DNA of 64,000 nucleotides from Flavobacterium succinicans (GCF_001662485.1 NZ_JMTM01000074.1:62001-126000), one strand, 5' to 3'. Shown: positions 44,178 through 53,012, counted from the first letter of the stretch. The notes: a model not told the origin generated them from the letters alone. Program-made: numbers and translations.

Positions 44178-44804
44178 TTATTTTAGCGTTGAAACCACAT
44201 CTAAAATGGTGTTGGCAATTTTTGTTTGTTCTGTTTCGTTGGTCAAGGTGTTTTTGTCGTTTTCGTTCGTCAAATACCCTAATTCAATCAAAACACCAGG
44301 AACTGTTGCTTTTTTTAGCACCATAAAAGGGGCATTTTTTATCATAGCATTGCCTTTTAAAGCGGTTTGTTGTGTCAATCTTGCGTTAAGTTGTGTCGCA
44401 ATTTCTTTAGATTGTTCAACCGTGGCAGGATTTTGTTCGTTGATGAAAAATTCCAAGCCAGATTTTTGAATGTTGGCGTTAGCATTAACATGCAACGAAA
44501 GGAATAAATCAGGTTGAATGCTATTGATAAGGGCTGCACGAGAAGGCAACTCCACGAATTCATCGGCAGTTCTAGTAAAATGTAAAACAATAGCTTGATT
44601 GGTATTCAACGCTTTGATTTTACTGGCAATTTGTGCAACGATTTCTTTCTCGAGGACAGCGTTATTTTTTGCGCCAAAATCATGTCCGCCATGTCCAGCA
44701 TCAATCACTACATGAATGGTTTTGGAAGATTTCAATGCAGGTGAAATAAATGCTAAAGAAGCACACGCTAAGATTCCGATACCAATTTTAGAATACAATT
44801 TCAT
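44178..44804 (-). CDS. N-acetylmuramoyl-L-alanine amidase, AmiC-like
   Basis: A 208-residue Amidase_3 enzyme that cuts the bond between muramic acid and the stem peptide. The zinc ligands are visible in VIDAGHGGHDFGA, EKEIVAQIA and SLHVNAN, and the catalytic Glu lies in LIELGYLTNEND. An N-terminal segment (MKLYSKIGIGILACASLAFIS) acts as signal peptide. There is no AMIN or LysM targeting domain. A role in daughter-cell separation or wall turnover is inferred. It converges with the btuG-like gene. Confidence 0.92.
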   Translation of the reverse strand: MKLYSKIGIGILACASLAFISPALKSSKTIHVVIDAGHGGHDFGAKNNAVLEKEIVAQIASKIKALNTNQAIVLHFTRTADEFVELPSRAALINSIQPDLFLSLHVNANANIQKSGLEFFINEQNPATVEQSKEIATQLNARLTQQTALKGNAMIKNAPFMVLKKATVPGVLIELGYLTNENDKNTLTNETEQTKIANTILDVVSTLK

Positions 44805-44901
44805 ACTATAAATGTTTTAAAAGTTACTAATGAAGTTTCAAAAAGCATTGCTTTTCAAAACTATAGGGATAACGTTATATTTTCTAATTTTAGTATAATT
44901 C

Positions 44902-46347
44902 CTATAAAGATTTTAATAATCCCTCAGGAACAGTTTCCAAATACATGTCGTTTCTAAAGCCTCTGATGGATTTGCCATCTTTGAAAAATTCAAAGGTTTT
45001 CCCTTTTGCAGCTGGAACTTCTTTTTTAGTACCAGTTATTTTACCAATGGCTAGACTTAATAAAGGTTCGTTAACATCACCCAATACACCAAAAGTACTG
45101 ATGGTTTCTGCTTGTTGGAAAGTTGGAGTTAATCCACTTTGATAGTCACCAAAGCCGTCAGCGTTTACAATTTTGAGTACCAAAGGTTGCATGGCATATT
45201 TGTGAGAAGGGTTCACGTTCTCTTTTTGGAAAGTTGGAGAATCATACAAAGTAATGGATCCTACGTTTTTACCAGTAGTAACATCTCCAATTTGAACAAC
45301 ATTGATGAAAGGTTTCAAGCCATTAATGACTAACTCACTAGCAGAAGCTGTACTTTTTGTAGTAATAATATAGACTTTGGTCAAATTCAAACTGTTGATG
45401 GGCGTGCTTTCAATTTTATCAGTGAAAAAGTTCTTGAGCGCATCAGGATTATTGGTGCTAAAGTAGGCTTCCACCTTTTTATTCCATTGTTGTTTAGCAA
45501 ATACTTTTCCTTTGAATTGACCCGTAATCATACTCGCCAATCGTGTAGCCGTTTGTACGGAACCCCCACCGTTGTAGCGTAAGTCCAAAACTAAATCGGT
45601 AATGCCTTGCGATTTCAAACTGCCAAAAGCATCGTTGAGTTGGGTGTCATAATTAGCAAAAAAGCCATTGTACATCAAATACCCTATTTTTTTTCCTCCG
45701 GTTTCGATTACTTTAGTAATAAAAATCGGGTTTTCATTCAAAGTGGTTTTGGTTAAAGCCACAGATTTTCCATTACTAACAATCGTAGTTCCATTATAAT
45801 CTGCTAAATTCAAAGTATAGCTTTCAGCATTTAACAATAAAGTTTGATAGTTGCTTGCGGTTAATTGCGTGCCATTAACTCCCGTAAACATATCGCCTCT
45901 TTTGATCGCTTTAGTAGCAGCATCTGAACCAGGGATAATGTAGCGAACATAACCAAAAATTTCGGTAGTACTTCCAGGTTTGTAACTTAATCCAAAATCA
46001 ACACCATCGTTTTTAGTGGTACCTTGAAAGGATTGTTCTAGTGCAACATAATCATTCACAATCCAGCTAAAACGATCGATGGACTTGTCTACACGCAAAG
46101 CTTCAAATAAACTCTCCGGAGTGTATCCATTTAGGAAGGTATTTAATTCAGTTTGATTTTTAAATTTATCATCGGCCAAATTTGGCACATCGCTTTGCCA
46201 TAAATAATATTGATTCATCCCTTTCCAAACAAAGTTCTGAATTTCTAAGGATTTTGGTGCGGCAATATCATCTTCATCCTTTTGGCAGCTTTGTAAAAGG
46301 AAAAGGCTTGTAAATAAAAGGAAGGCAATTTTATAAGTCGTTTTCAT
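44902..46347 (-). CDS. S41-family carboxy-terminal processing peptidase, lipoprotein
   Basis: A 481-residue lipoprotein (signal MKTTYKIAFLLFTSLFLLQSC, anchor Cys21). An N-terminal helical part (IQNFVWKGMNQYYLWQSDVP) is followed by a PDZ-like region (GDMFTGVNGTQLTASNYQ) and the S41 catalytic domain, with LVLDLRYNGGG and the serine motif TKSTASASELVINGL. Proteins of this form are common in Flavobacteriaceae and degrade or process periplasmic proteins. It is monocistronic and divergent from the sigma factor gene. Confidence 0.9.
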   Translation of the reverse strand: MKTTYKIAFLLFTSLFLLQSCQKDEDDIAAPKSLEIQNFVWKGMNQYYLWQSDVPNLADDKFKNQTELNTFLNGYTPESLFEALRVDKSIDRFSWIVNDYVALEQSFQGTTKNDGVDFGLSYKPGSTTEIFGYVRYIIPGSDAATKAIKRGDMFTGVNGTQLTASNYQTLLLNAESYTLNLADYNGTTIVSNGKSVALTKTTLNENPIFITKVIETGGKKIGYLMYNGFFANYDTQLNDAFGSLKSQGITDLVLDLRYNGGGSVQTATRLASMITGQFKGKVFAKQQWNKKVEAYFSTNNPDALKNFFTDKIESTPINSLNLTKVYIITTKSTASASELVINGLKPFINVVQIGDVTTGKNVGSITLYDSPTFQKENVNPSHKYAMQPLVLKIVNADGFGDYQSGLTPTFQQAETISTFGVLGDVNEPLLSLAIGKITGTKKEVPAAKGKTFEFFKDGKSIRGFRNDMYLETVPEGLLKSL

Positions 46348-46472
46348 AAAGTAAGGTTAAGTGTAATTAGTTTTCGTAAAAATACTAACTTTAAAATTAT
46401 TTTTTTATTGTTTGTAACAAAAATAATTGTCGTTCGTCTTGCTTATAAGAACCGCTAGAAACCACCATTAGA

Positions 46473-46982
46473 ATGAACCAAAATGAGTTTGTACAATTGA
46501 TTACTCCTTTCAAAGACAAGGTCTTTCGGTTGGCCAAACGATTACTCGTGAGTACCGAGGAGGCTGAAGATGCTACACAAGAGGTTTTGGTGAAATTGTG
46601 GCATAAAAACGAAAGTTTATCCGGTTATGCCAGCGTGGAAGCCTTAGCCATGACCATGACTAAGAATCATTGTTTGGATCAGTTGAAAGCGAAACGTTCC
46701 AGTAATTTGCGAATTGTGCATAACAATTACACGGATAGAGAACCAAGCTTGCAACAAAAAATAGAAGACAATGATAGTTGGAATTGGGTGGCTAAAATAA
46801 TTGATCAACTGCCAGAACAGCAAAGAATGATTATTCAGCTTCGAGAAGTAGAGCAATATGAATTTGAAGAAATTGCCAAAGTAGTAGGAATGAATGAAAC
46901 CGCCATTCGCGTGGCACTCTCTAGGGCAAGAAAAACCATTAGAGAACATATGTTAAAAACACACCGTTATGGAACTGTATAA
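46473..46982 (+). CDS. ECF-type RNA polymerase sigma factor
   Basis: A 169-residue group 4 sigma factor. Region 2 (DKVFRLAKRLLVSTEEAEDATQEVLVKLWHK) and region 4 (LPEQQRMIIQLREVEQYEFEEIAKVVGMNETAIRVALSRARKTI) are both complete. The overlap of 14 bases with the next gene, which has one membrane helix, suggests a sigma/anti-sigma pair. The following DUF4252 genes would be its local regulon. The signal it responds to is unknown. Confidence 0.93.
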   Translation: MNQNEFVQLITPFKDKVFRLAKRLLVSTEEAEDATQEVLVKLWHKNESLSGYASVEALAMTMTKNHCLDQLKAKRSSNLRIVHNNYTDREPSLQQKIEDNDSWNWVAKIIDQLPEQQRMIIQLREVEQYEFEEIAKVVGMNETAIRVALSRARKTIREHMLKTHRYGTV

Positions 46983-47436
46983 AATAGAAGAGCTTTTAGA
47001 AAAATACTTTCAAGGAGAAAGCAGTATTGCCGAGGAAAAAGAGTTGACGAACTATTTTTCTTCATCGAATGTTGCGCAGCATTTAGAGCAATACCAGCCA
47101 TTGTTTGGCTACTTCTCTTTAGCAAAAGAACAAATAAACCCTAAGGAAGCACCAGAATGGCACACCCAAAAGGAGGCCACTGCAAAACCAGTCTGGTGGT
47201 CATTAGCGGCTTCGGTTGTGATTTTGCTCGGAATAGGAATGTATGTTTACACGACCAATGAAACAAAAACTAGTGTAGCCTCTAGCGAATTGGGTACTTG
47301 TGATACGCCCGAAGAAGCGTTTAGAGAAACCCAAAAAGCACTAGCCCTGTTGTCAGGTCACGTAAACACCGGCATAGAAAGTGTGCAGGTCATTCAGGAA
47401 TACGATAAATCAAAAGGAAAAGTTTTTAATCAATAA
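46969..47436 (+). CDS. Putative anti-sigma factor, single-pass membrane protein
   Basis: A 155-residue protein with a cytoplasmic N-terminal part (MELYKIEELLEKYFQGESSIAEEKELTNYFSS) that resembles the zinc-less sigma-binding helices of Bacteroidetes anti-sigma proteins. One membrane helix follows (WWSLAASVVILLGIGMYVY, about residues 75-93), then a short periplasmic tail. It overlaps the sigma gene, which supports the assignment. No zinc-binding HxxxCxxC motif is seen. Confidence 0.75.
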   Translation: MELYKIEELLEKYFQGESSIAEEKELTNYFSSSNVAQHLEQYQPLFGYFSLAKEQINPKEAPEWHTQKEATAKPVWWSLAASVVILLGIGMYVYTTNETKTSVASSELGTCDTPEEAFRETQKALALLSGHVNTGIESVQVIQEYDKSKGKVFNQ

Positions 47437-47449
47437 ATCAAAAAACAAC

Positions 47450-48025
47450 ATGAAATCAACAGCTATAATCAGCAACAAAACGCGTTTTACTGCAATAACG
47501 AAAAAAGTATTTTTAGCTTTAGTAGTTTTACTAGTCGCTAACCCCATTTTTGCCCAAGGCGCCTTCGATAAATTCGATGGTCAAGATGATGTCACTTCGG
47601 TAATTGTCAACAAGAAAATGTTCGAAATGATGAGCAAAGTCAAAGTTGATGCTTCGGATAAAGAGATGCAGCAATACTTTAATTTGATCAAAAAATTAGA
47701 CAATTTAAAAGTGTTTACCACCAAAAGTGCTCGCGTAGAAGCCGAAATGAAAGCCACTGCAGAGCGTTATGTAAAAACGGCAAACTTAGAAGAACTAATG
47801 CGTGTCAACGACAGCGGCAGAAGCATTAAAATTTTAGTAAAATCAGGAGCCAAAGACACGCAAATCAAAGAACTGTTGATGTTTATAGATGGCGGAAGAG
47901 GAGAAGACAGTGTCTTGATGTCTTTGACAGGTGATTTTGATTTGAATGAAATCTCAGTATTAACCGATAAAATGCGTTTTCCTGGTGGAGACGATTTGAA
48001 AAAAGCCACCAAAGGAAAGAAGTAG
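47450..48025 (+). CDS. DUF4252 domain protein, exported
   Basis: A 191-residue protein starting MKSTAIISNKTRFTAITKKV with a signal peptide ending at FAQ. The remaining segment (DKFDGQDDVTSVIVNKKMFEMMSKV, LDNLKVFTTKSARVEAEMKA, GRGEDSVLMSLTGDFDLNEISVL) is a DUF4252-type domain of unknown function. The ATG at 47450 is chosen because it gives a proper signal peptide; an upstream in-frame start overlaps the anti-sigma gene. It lies in the sigma/anti-sigma operon and may sense or respond to the envelope. Confidence 0.85.
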   Translation: MKSTAIISNKTRFTAITKKVFLALVVLLVANPIFAQGAFDKFDGQDDVTSVIVNKKMFEMMSKVKVDASDKEMQQYFNLIKKLDNLKVFTTKSARVEAEMKATAERYVKTANLEELMRVNDSGRSIKILVKSGAKDTQIKELLMFIDGGRGEDSVLMSLTGDFDLNEISVLTDKMRFPGGDDLKKATKGKK

Positions 48026-48109
48026 GAACTAGTGCTTAGCGGTTAGTAATCAGTAATCAGCTTACTTTATCCAATACTAGTTTTTAATCCAAAACTTAGA
48101 ATTCCAATT

Positions 48110-48136
48110 CCTGCAAGGTTTTCAAAACCTTGTAGG
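48110..48136 (+). repeat. Palindromic repeat between the DUF4252 genes
   Basis: CCTGCAAGGTTTTC pairs with the following AAAACCTTGTAGG. It is a compact hairpin of the kind repeated between Flavobacterium genes and could stabilise or partly terminate the transcript. Confidence 0.6.
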
Positions 48137-48250
48137 TTTGTTTTCAGAAGCTAAAAAGTACGAAAACAAAAAAAACTAAAAGAATTGGAATAAACTTAGA
48201 GTTAAGAATAATCAAAATAGAACGCTATTAATATTAAAAAAGGTAAAAAA

Positions 48251-48787
48251 ATGAAAGCAGTAGTTGGTTGGGCTATTTTCCTATGCCTGTGGTTGACAAG
48301 TTGTAACTCTGAACCGAGTTTGCAAAAGTATTTTGTGGAAAATACAGAAAATAAAAATTTCATAGCACTTGATGTTTCTTCTTCGATTTTGAATTTGGAT
48401 CAAGCTAAACTCTCTTTAGAACAACAACAAGCCTTACAATCATTTGAAAAAATGAATGTTTTGGCCTTTAAACGAAACCCAAATAATACTGCGGAGTTTG
48501 AAACGGAGCGCGCCAAATTAAACGCAATCTTGAAAAACCCAAAATACCAACAACTGATGAAGTTTGGTTCTGGAAAAGAAGGTGCTTCGGTAAGCTTTGT
48601 AGGAACCGATGAGCATATCGAAGAGTTTGTTTTGTTTGCCAATCAAAAAGAAACAGGTTTTGCGGTAGTTCGGGTATTAGGTAAAGACATGAATCCTACA
48701 CATATCATGAACATGATGTCCGTGTTGCAACAATCAAAAATCGATTTGGATCAGTTGAAACCATTGCAAGAATTAGTAAAAAAATAA
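48251..48787 (+). CDS. DUF4252-like lipoprotein
   Basis: A 178-residue lipoprotein (MKAVVGWAIFLCLWLTSC, anchor Cys18). It shares the layout of the preceding DUF4252 protein: an N-terminal FIALDVSSSILN segment, ALQSFEKMNVLAFKRN and a C-terminal MNMMSVLQQSKIDLDQLKPL. It lies 225 bases further on, with a palindrome in between, so co-transcription with the sigma operon is likely but not certain. Function unknown. Confidence 0.78.
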   Translation: MKAVVGWAIFLCLWLTSCNSEPSLQKYFVENTENKNFIALDVSSSILNLDQAKLSLEQQQALQSFEKMNVLAFKRNPNNTAEFETERAKLNAILKNPKYQQLMKFGSGKEGASVSFVGTDEHIEEFVLFANQKETGFAVVRVLGKDMNPTHIMNMMSVLQQSKIDLDQLKPLQELVKK

Positions 48788-49564
48788 CAGAAAAACGTAG
48801 AATTAGGGGTTCTACCTCTAGTGGTGTGGGGTTGTAGTGAAATTTATAAGATTTTGTATGTAAGCAAGTAAGTTTCATAAAGCCTTAATTAGCTTAATTG
48901 CTTAATGGTGAAATTTCTCTAGATCGCGCATTTGCACACGAACGACGTGAACTGACGAAGTAATCCGTGCTGCCGCAAGGGATAAAAATAAATTAGGCTT
49001 GAAATTGGAAGGTACTGGTTTCTAGATAGTGATAGCGGAATTACTTCGTCAGTTCGCTATCGCTCGGGTGCATTCCGTGCCCACACAGTGTATCAGCAAT
49101 CTAAAATAAATTGCTTTATACTTTGTCTACATCCTTTTCACTTAACTACAATAAAAGCTACAAAACAAACAAAAACATAACTTGTACTTCTTTGTTTTAA
49201 GTAGATTTGCTTTGTGGGCACTGATTATGTTTGTGGTTCATCGTTGTGGGAACGAATTACTTCGTCAGTGCACTTCGTTCGTGTGCAAATCCTCACTATC
49301 GCTCCTAAAGAAATATTTATACATATCCGAGCGATCGGGATATACAAAAGCTTAGGAGGTGGCTGGAAATAAAAGCATTTTTTTTGTAAGCCAAACATCT
49401 ATAAAAACGCAAAATAAGAGTAGTCTTATCTTGCGTTTTTTAATGGTTTCAAATGGAATTTTGAAAAAAAACAAAAACTAGGAATCCTATAGAAATAGCT
49501 TATCTTTGAAATGCCCCTCGTTTTAGGTTGCCGTTTTTATGTAATAATTATAACCCGTTCAGCA
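48788..49564. other. 777-base gap with a large imperfect inverted repeat
   Basis: There is no credible gene. ATTTGCACACGAACGACGTG and the rest of a 35-base block at 48930-48964 recur inverted at 49256-49290 with only two mismatches. A shortened third copy (ATTACTTCGTCAGTTCG) lies near 49036. The gap ends with the DUF421 promoter element TATCTTTG at 49501. Confidence 0.6.
49501..49508 (+). promoter_or_regulatory. Putative promoter of the DUF421 gene, -7 element
   Basis: TATCTTTG matches TAnnTTTG. It is only two bases before an in-frame ATG at 49511, so that ATG cannot be the start; the ATG at 49565 is. Confidence 0.5.
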
Positions 49565-50083
49565 ATGAATAATCCTTATTTTGATGTCATCTTTAGAAGT
49601 GTAGCTGTTTATGCATTCATGATTGTGGCACTTCGAATTTTTGGTAAAAAACAATTATCACAACTCAATACAGCCGATGTAATTCTAATTTTATTAATTA
49701 GTAATTCGGTTCAAAATGCTATGGTGGGTAGTAATGTATCGCTAATTGGTGGGATACTTGCGGCTTTGTCTTTGTTTGTGATGAATCTTATTTTTAAAAA
49801 ATTGGTATTCAAGTCTGAATGGATTAAAAATTGGATACAAGATAAACCTGAGATTTTAGTCCATAATGGTAAAATTGAATTTGAAACGGTGGCCAAGTTA
49901 GGAATCACTTCCGAAGAATTAGAAGAAGTAATGCGAGAACACGGAATAGAGCATTTTAGAGATATCAAGTTGGCGATACTTGAAATTGATGGGGATATCA
50001 GTATGATTTCTGGAGATAACGCTTTGCGACAAACCCATCATAAAAGAAAAATTCATAAATCACTGGGTGAGGTGGGAGAGTAA
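49565..50083 (+). CDS. DUF421 (YetF-like) membrane protein
   Basis: A 172-residue protein with three membrane helices in the first half (VAVYAFMIVALRIFG, TADVILILLISNSVQNAM, IGGILAALSLFVMNLIF). A YetF-type cytoplasmic domain follows (PEILVHNGKIEFETVAKLGITSEELEEVMREHGI, DIKLAILEIDGDISMI). The start at 49565 is favoured by the promoter placement. The family is widespread, with no settled function. It stands alone between repeat-rich gaps. Confidence 0.88.
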   Translation: MNNPYFDVIFRSVAVYAFMIVALRIFGKKQLSQLNTADVILILLISNSVQNAMVGSNVSLIGGILAALSLFVMNLIFKKLVFKSEWIKNWIQDKPEILVHNGKIEFETVAKLGITSEELEEVMREHGIEHFRDIKLAILEIDGDISMISGDNALRQTHHKRKIHKSLGEVGE

Positions 50084-50219
50084 TTAGGGTAACGATTCAA
50101 CTATTTTTTTTGGACATGAATGGCATCCCACTTTAAGGGAAAGGATGAAAGTGGTAAAGGCTTTAGCTTTTTCGTTATTAAAGAGGATTACTTTTTCTAA
50201 CTATAAAATCATTTTTTCT

Positions 50220-50369
50220 TTAGTTTTTCATTCTTCTCTCTACCTGCTTTGATTTCATCATCAATCTATATTCTTGCAAAGACAATCTTATTTTTCCTGA
50301 TCCAGTAATGTGACTTACAGTCAAAACTCCAGTTGTTAATTGTAAAATTGTTCCAATTCTATGATGCTC
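50220..50369 (-). pseudogene. Possible gene remnant
   Basis: A minus-strand stretch reading EHHRIGTILQLTTGVLTV and onward to LQEYRLMMKSKQ before a stop codon. There is no start codon near its beginning and a stop lies a few codons upstream. It resembles the tail of a protein-coding gene that lost its 5' end. No family is recognised. Confidence 0.25.
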
Positions 50370-50370
50370 A

Positions 50371-50404
50371 AAAAAACAACACTAGTAATTGAACTAGTGT
50401 GTTA
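50371..50404 (-). terminator. Terminator of the 67-residue gene (minus strand)
   Basis: On the minus strand, AACACACTAGTTC pairs with the following ACTAGTGTTG, and a seven-T run follows. It lies about 40 bases after the stop codon of the small gene. Confidence 0.7.
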
Positions 50405-50442
50405 AGTGGGTGTGAGCTTTGCAGACGTTTGACTGATTAAAA

Positions 50443-50646
50443 TTATCCAACGATACAACGTGCTACATGCTCTAATTTAAGTCCAGTATACTCGCAAAAT
50501 TCTTCAACAGAGATAAGTTGATGAGGCTCTTTGTTTAAGTGCTTCTTTATTTTCAACAAATACAATCTTGCTTGAGCATATTCCTTTCCCATGATGCGCT
50601 GCACGTCTTTCGGATAGATACATACCCTGATGCTGCTTTGAATCAC
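50443..50646 (-). CDS. Small conserved Bacteroidetes protein, possibly DNA-binding
   Basis: A 67-residue protein reading VCIYPKDVQRIMGKEYAQARLYLLKIKKHL and then EPHQLISVEEFCEYTGLKLEHV. The YPKDxQxIxGKxY...LxxIKxxLNKxPHxxISVxEFCEYTGL pattern is one I recognise from many small Bacteroidetes proteins. They look like a helix-turn-helix built on two short helical motifs. It has its own terminator, which supports it being a real gene. Function unknown. Confidence 0.65.
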   Translation of the reverse strand: MIQSSIRVCIYPKDVQRIMGKEYAQARLYLLKIKKHLNKEPHQLISVEEFCEYTGLKLEHVARCIVG

Positions 50647-50874
50647 TATTGGTGTTTTTTATGGATACGCGCTTATTAAGCAACTCAAATATAGAAAAAA
50701 CAGCTAATAAAAAAAAGATGATAATAGTCGATTATTTATGGTTTTGATTGGATTTGAAAAGACGCTGTTTGAATAAAGATATTTTTGATTGAATATTTGC
50801 TCAACTCATTCAGAAGTAGTTGCAACTCAAAGTAGAATGAAAAGTGTATTTAATTAACAGTAAATTTTTAAGTT

Positions 50875-51630
50875 ATGGCTAAACAAAATGGCATAATAAA
50901 ATTGAAAGGGACTATCGGAGATATTACCTTTTATAAAACAAAAGACGGGCATTTAGCTCGTGAAAAAGGCGGTGTAGACGCCAACAGAATTGCAAATGAT
51001 CCTGCATTTCAAAGAACACGTGAGAATGGTTCCGAATTCGGACGAGCAGGCAAAGCAGGCAAAATGTTGAGAATGGCTTTACGTCAGGTACTGATCAATT
51101 CATCGGATGGCCGAATGGTAAGTCGTTTGACACAATCCATGACTAAAGTTATTCAGGCTGATGCGACCAATCCAAGGGGATTACGTAACGTCATAGATGG
51201 GGAAGCGGAGTTGTTAACTGGTTTTGAATTCAACATTGGTGGAAAATTGGGCACAACTTTGTTTGCTCCTTTTGTGGGGACTATTGACCGAGTTTCTGGG
51301 GACATCGGCTTGACTTTAGCTCCCTTCGTTCCTATCACTATGATTGCAGCCCCTGCAGGAACTACTCATTTCAAAATCATCTCTGCTGGTGCAGCTATCG
51401 ACTTTGAAGCAGAGAAGTTTGAAGTGGCTACTTCAGAAACAGCAGTTTTACCTTGGGATGCTACACTAACTGCACCTATCAATCAGGATAATTCAGTAAG
51501 TGCCAATAGTGCCAATCCGTTATTTTTAGCTCTAGGAGTAGAGTTTTATCAAGAGGTAAACGGACAAATGTATCCCTTGAAAAACGGAGCTTATAACCCC
51601 CTTTCTTTAGTACAAGTAGTAGGGTTGTAG
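50875..51630 (+). CDS. Uncharacterised protein heading a four-gene cassette
   Basis: A 251-residue protein starting MAKQNGIIKLKGTIGDITFY, with an Arg/Lys-rich N-terminal region (GRAGKAGKMLRMALRQVL, DGRMVSRLTQSMTKVIQ) and a beta-rich second half (GFEFNIGGKLGTTLFAPF, FKIISAGAAIDFEAEKFEV). There is no signal peptide or membrane helix. The first 60 residues look like a type seen repeatedly in Bacteroidetes genomes, but I cannot name the family. It ends 1 base before the next gene, so it is surely in one operon with it. A phage-derived structural role is possible. Confidence 0.7.
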   Translation: MAKQNGIIKLKGTIGDITFYKTKDGHLAREKGGVDANRIANDPAFQRTRENGSEFGRAGKAGKMLRMALRQVLINSSDGRMVSRLTQSMTKVIQADATNPRGLRNVIDGEAELLTGFEFNIGGKLGTTLFAPFVGTIDRVSGDIGLTLAPFVPITMIAAPAGTTHFKIISAGAAIDFEAEKFEVATSETAVLPWDATLTAPINQDNSVSANSANPLFLALGVEFYQEVNGQMYPLKNGAYNPLSLVQVVGL

Positions 51631-51631
51631 G

Positions 51632-52027
51632 ATGGTGGTAGTACTATCAAGAACTTATTTCCCCAACGGAACAAACGGTAAACTCGAAAGCGACGGTAAA
51701 CTCATTTGTTATACAATTGAATTACCTTGGAAGGAAAACGAAACGAAGGTTTCCTGCATTCCTGAGGGGAAATATGTTATTAGAAAACGATACAGCAGAA
51801 AATACAACTGGCATTTGGAAGTAATAGAAGTACCCAATAGAAAGGGAATTCTTTTACATCCCGCAAATAATGCACAAGCAGAACTTCAAGGTTGTATTGC
51901 TCCAGTAACCAAAATTTCAGGTGCTGGATTAGGGTTAATGTCTAGAAAAGCTTTTGTCAGGCTAAAAAAACTAGTAGAAAAAGCACTAGATAATCGAGAA
52001 AAAGTAACATTAATTATTCAATCTTAA
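51632..52027 (+). CDS. DUF5675-like / L,D-transpeptidase-like protein
   Basis: A 131-residue protein. The start MVVVLSRTYFPNGTNGKL, the cleft-forming IPEGKYVIRKRYSRKYNWHL, and ILLHPANNAQAELQGCIAP with His76 and Cys88 resemble the YkuD-type L,D-transpeptidase fold and the phage-associated DUF5675 family. It may cleave or crosslink peptidoglycan. No signal peptide is present; export could depend on the two small membrane proteins downstream, as in a phage lysis module. The catalytic pair is a reading of the motif, not proof. Confidence 0.68.
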   Translation: MVVVLSRTYFPNGTNGKLESDGKLICYTIELPWKENETKVSCIPEGKYVIRKRYSRKYNWHLEVIEVPNRKGILLHPANNAQAELQGCIAPVTKISGAGLGLMSRKAFVRLKKLVEKALDNREKVTLIIQS

Positions 52028-52036
52028 AAGTCTAGA

Positions 52037-52255
52037 ATGATGAGAAAAATAATCAAAAGAGCTACGGCTCCCACACCAAAGTTTTTTAAAGTGCTTCGAA
52101 CGCTTGGGTTAACATTGGCAGCTGTTGGTGGAACAATTGTCGCTGCACCAATTGCCTTACCTGTTGTGGTTTCTACCATTGGCGGATATATGGCAGTTGT
52201 AGGTGGTGTCCTTTCAGCTACAAGTCAACTTACTATTGCAGATGACAGCGAATAA
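52037..52255 (+). CDS. Small membrane protein, holin-sized
   Basis: A 72-residue protein with a basic N-terminus (MMRKIIKRATAPTPKFFKVL) and two hydrophobic segments (LGLTLAAVGGTIVAAPIAL and VVSTIGGYMAVVGGVLSA). Size and layout fit a class II holin or a small pore former, but no family is recognised. It starts 9 bases after the DUF5675-like gene and overlaps the next gene by 14 bases. Confidence 0.55.
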   Translation: MMRKIIKRATAPTPKFFKVLRTLGLTLAAVGGTIVAAPIALPVVVSTIGGYMAVVGGVLSATSQLTIADDSE

Positions 52256-52418
52256 TCCCACCCTTAAAGGGACAGCTGGAGGTACATTTTTAAGTATGAT
52301 ACCCAATCTTTCTTCTGATGATATTGCCAAAACAATAATCTTAGCAGCCATAGGAGCTGTAGTCAGTTTTACGATTTCGTTACTACTTAAAAACTTAAAT
52401 AAGAAGCACAGAAAATAG
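52242..52418 (+). CDS. Small membrane protein, second holin-sized gene
   Basis: A 58-residue protein starting MTANNPTLKGTAGGTFLSMI, with one membrane helix (IILAAIGAVVSFTISLLL) and a basic tail (LNKKHRK). A longer in-frame start upstream exists, but the ATG at 52242 gives the usual 14-base overlap with the preceding gene. A strong terminator follows, closing the four-gene operon. Confidence 0.55.
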   Translation: MTANNPTLKGTAGGTFLSMIPNLSSDDIAKTIILAAIGAVVSFTISLLLKNLNKKHRK

Positions 52419-52456
52419 AGTACCTCTAGTTTAACCATCTAAGGGTAAAATAGCAG

Positions 52457-52487
52457 AAAGCCAAGTCGGAAGACTTGGCTTTTTTTG
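52457..52487 (+). terminator. Terminator of the four-gene cassette
   Basis: AAAGCCAAGTC pairs with GACTTGGCTTT around GGAA, followed by a T run. Confidence 0.9.
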
Positions 52488-53012
52488 GTTTATGATACTA
52501 AGTTAAGAATTAATAAATTTAGGAAGTTATTAACGTATTTAATAGTATTCAATAAATATTTCTTGATTTTGAGAATTAGAAATTCATACTTTGGTAATTT
52601 TTTGTGCAATTTTCATCTAGCCTGTACATTAAACTCATGGAAGTACTTAGGAAGGCAGAATCTATAAATGAAAAAATTCAAAAGAAGAATCTTCTTTCGG
52701 TTTTATTGTTTTCTTTAATTTAATAATATCCCGAATAAAATTCTAATACCAACTCTGTTTTTATAAAGTATCAAATCAGTAAAAGGTACATATATGACTT
52801 GAAACTATCTATTATATCGCAAAACAAAACACTTGTGACTTTTAACGCTTTAAAAAATAATTATTTGTTATATGTTTGCCATTTTTTTATCAGTCGTTTT
52901 TGGTGCTAATTTTTTTACGTTTTTCAGTGTTTTATCTGCTATTTAAACAATGTTTTTTTTATACTAATAATTAGATCCAAGGGCTTATTTTTTTATTCGA
53001 TACTTAGCATAT
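52488..53012. other. AT-rich gap before the T9SS cluster
   Basis: It contains no recognisable gene, repeat or clear promoter; a short open frame on the plus strand shows no protein-like features. The promoter for the following operon is presumably here. Confidence 0.4.

Larger units (their letters stand above)
50084..50442. other. Gap with a possible gene remnant and a terminator
   Basis: The minus strand at 50220-50381 stays open for over 50 codons, with protein-like content (HHRIGTILQLTTGVLTVSHI) but no good start codon. It may be a remnant of a broken gene. The only other structure is the terminator of the next minus-strand gene. Confidence 0.4.

Noticed and set aside
50875..52418. Prophage remnant assignment for the four-gene cassette
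   Set aside because: There is no other phage gene nearby and the operon is compact with its own terminator. It may still be of phage origin.
52485..52667. 60-residue plus-strand frame in the gap before the T9SS cluster
   Set aside because: It begins in the terminator stem region and shows no protein-like pattern.
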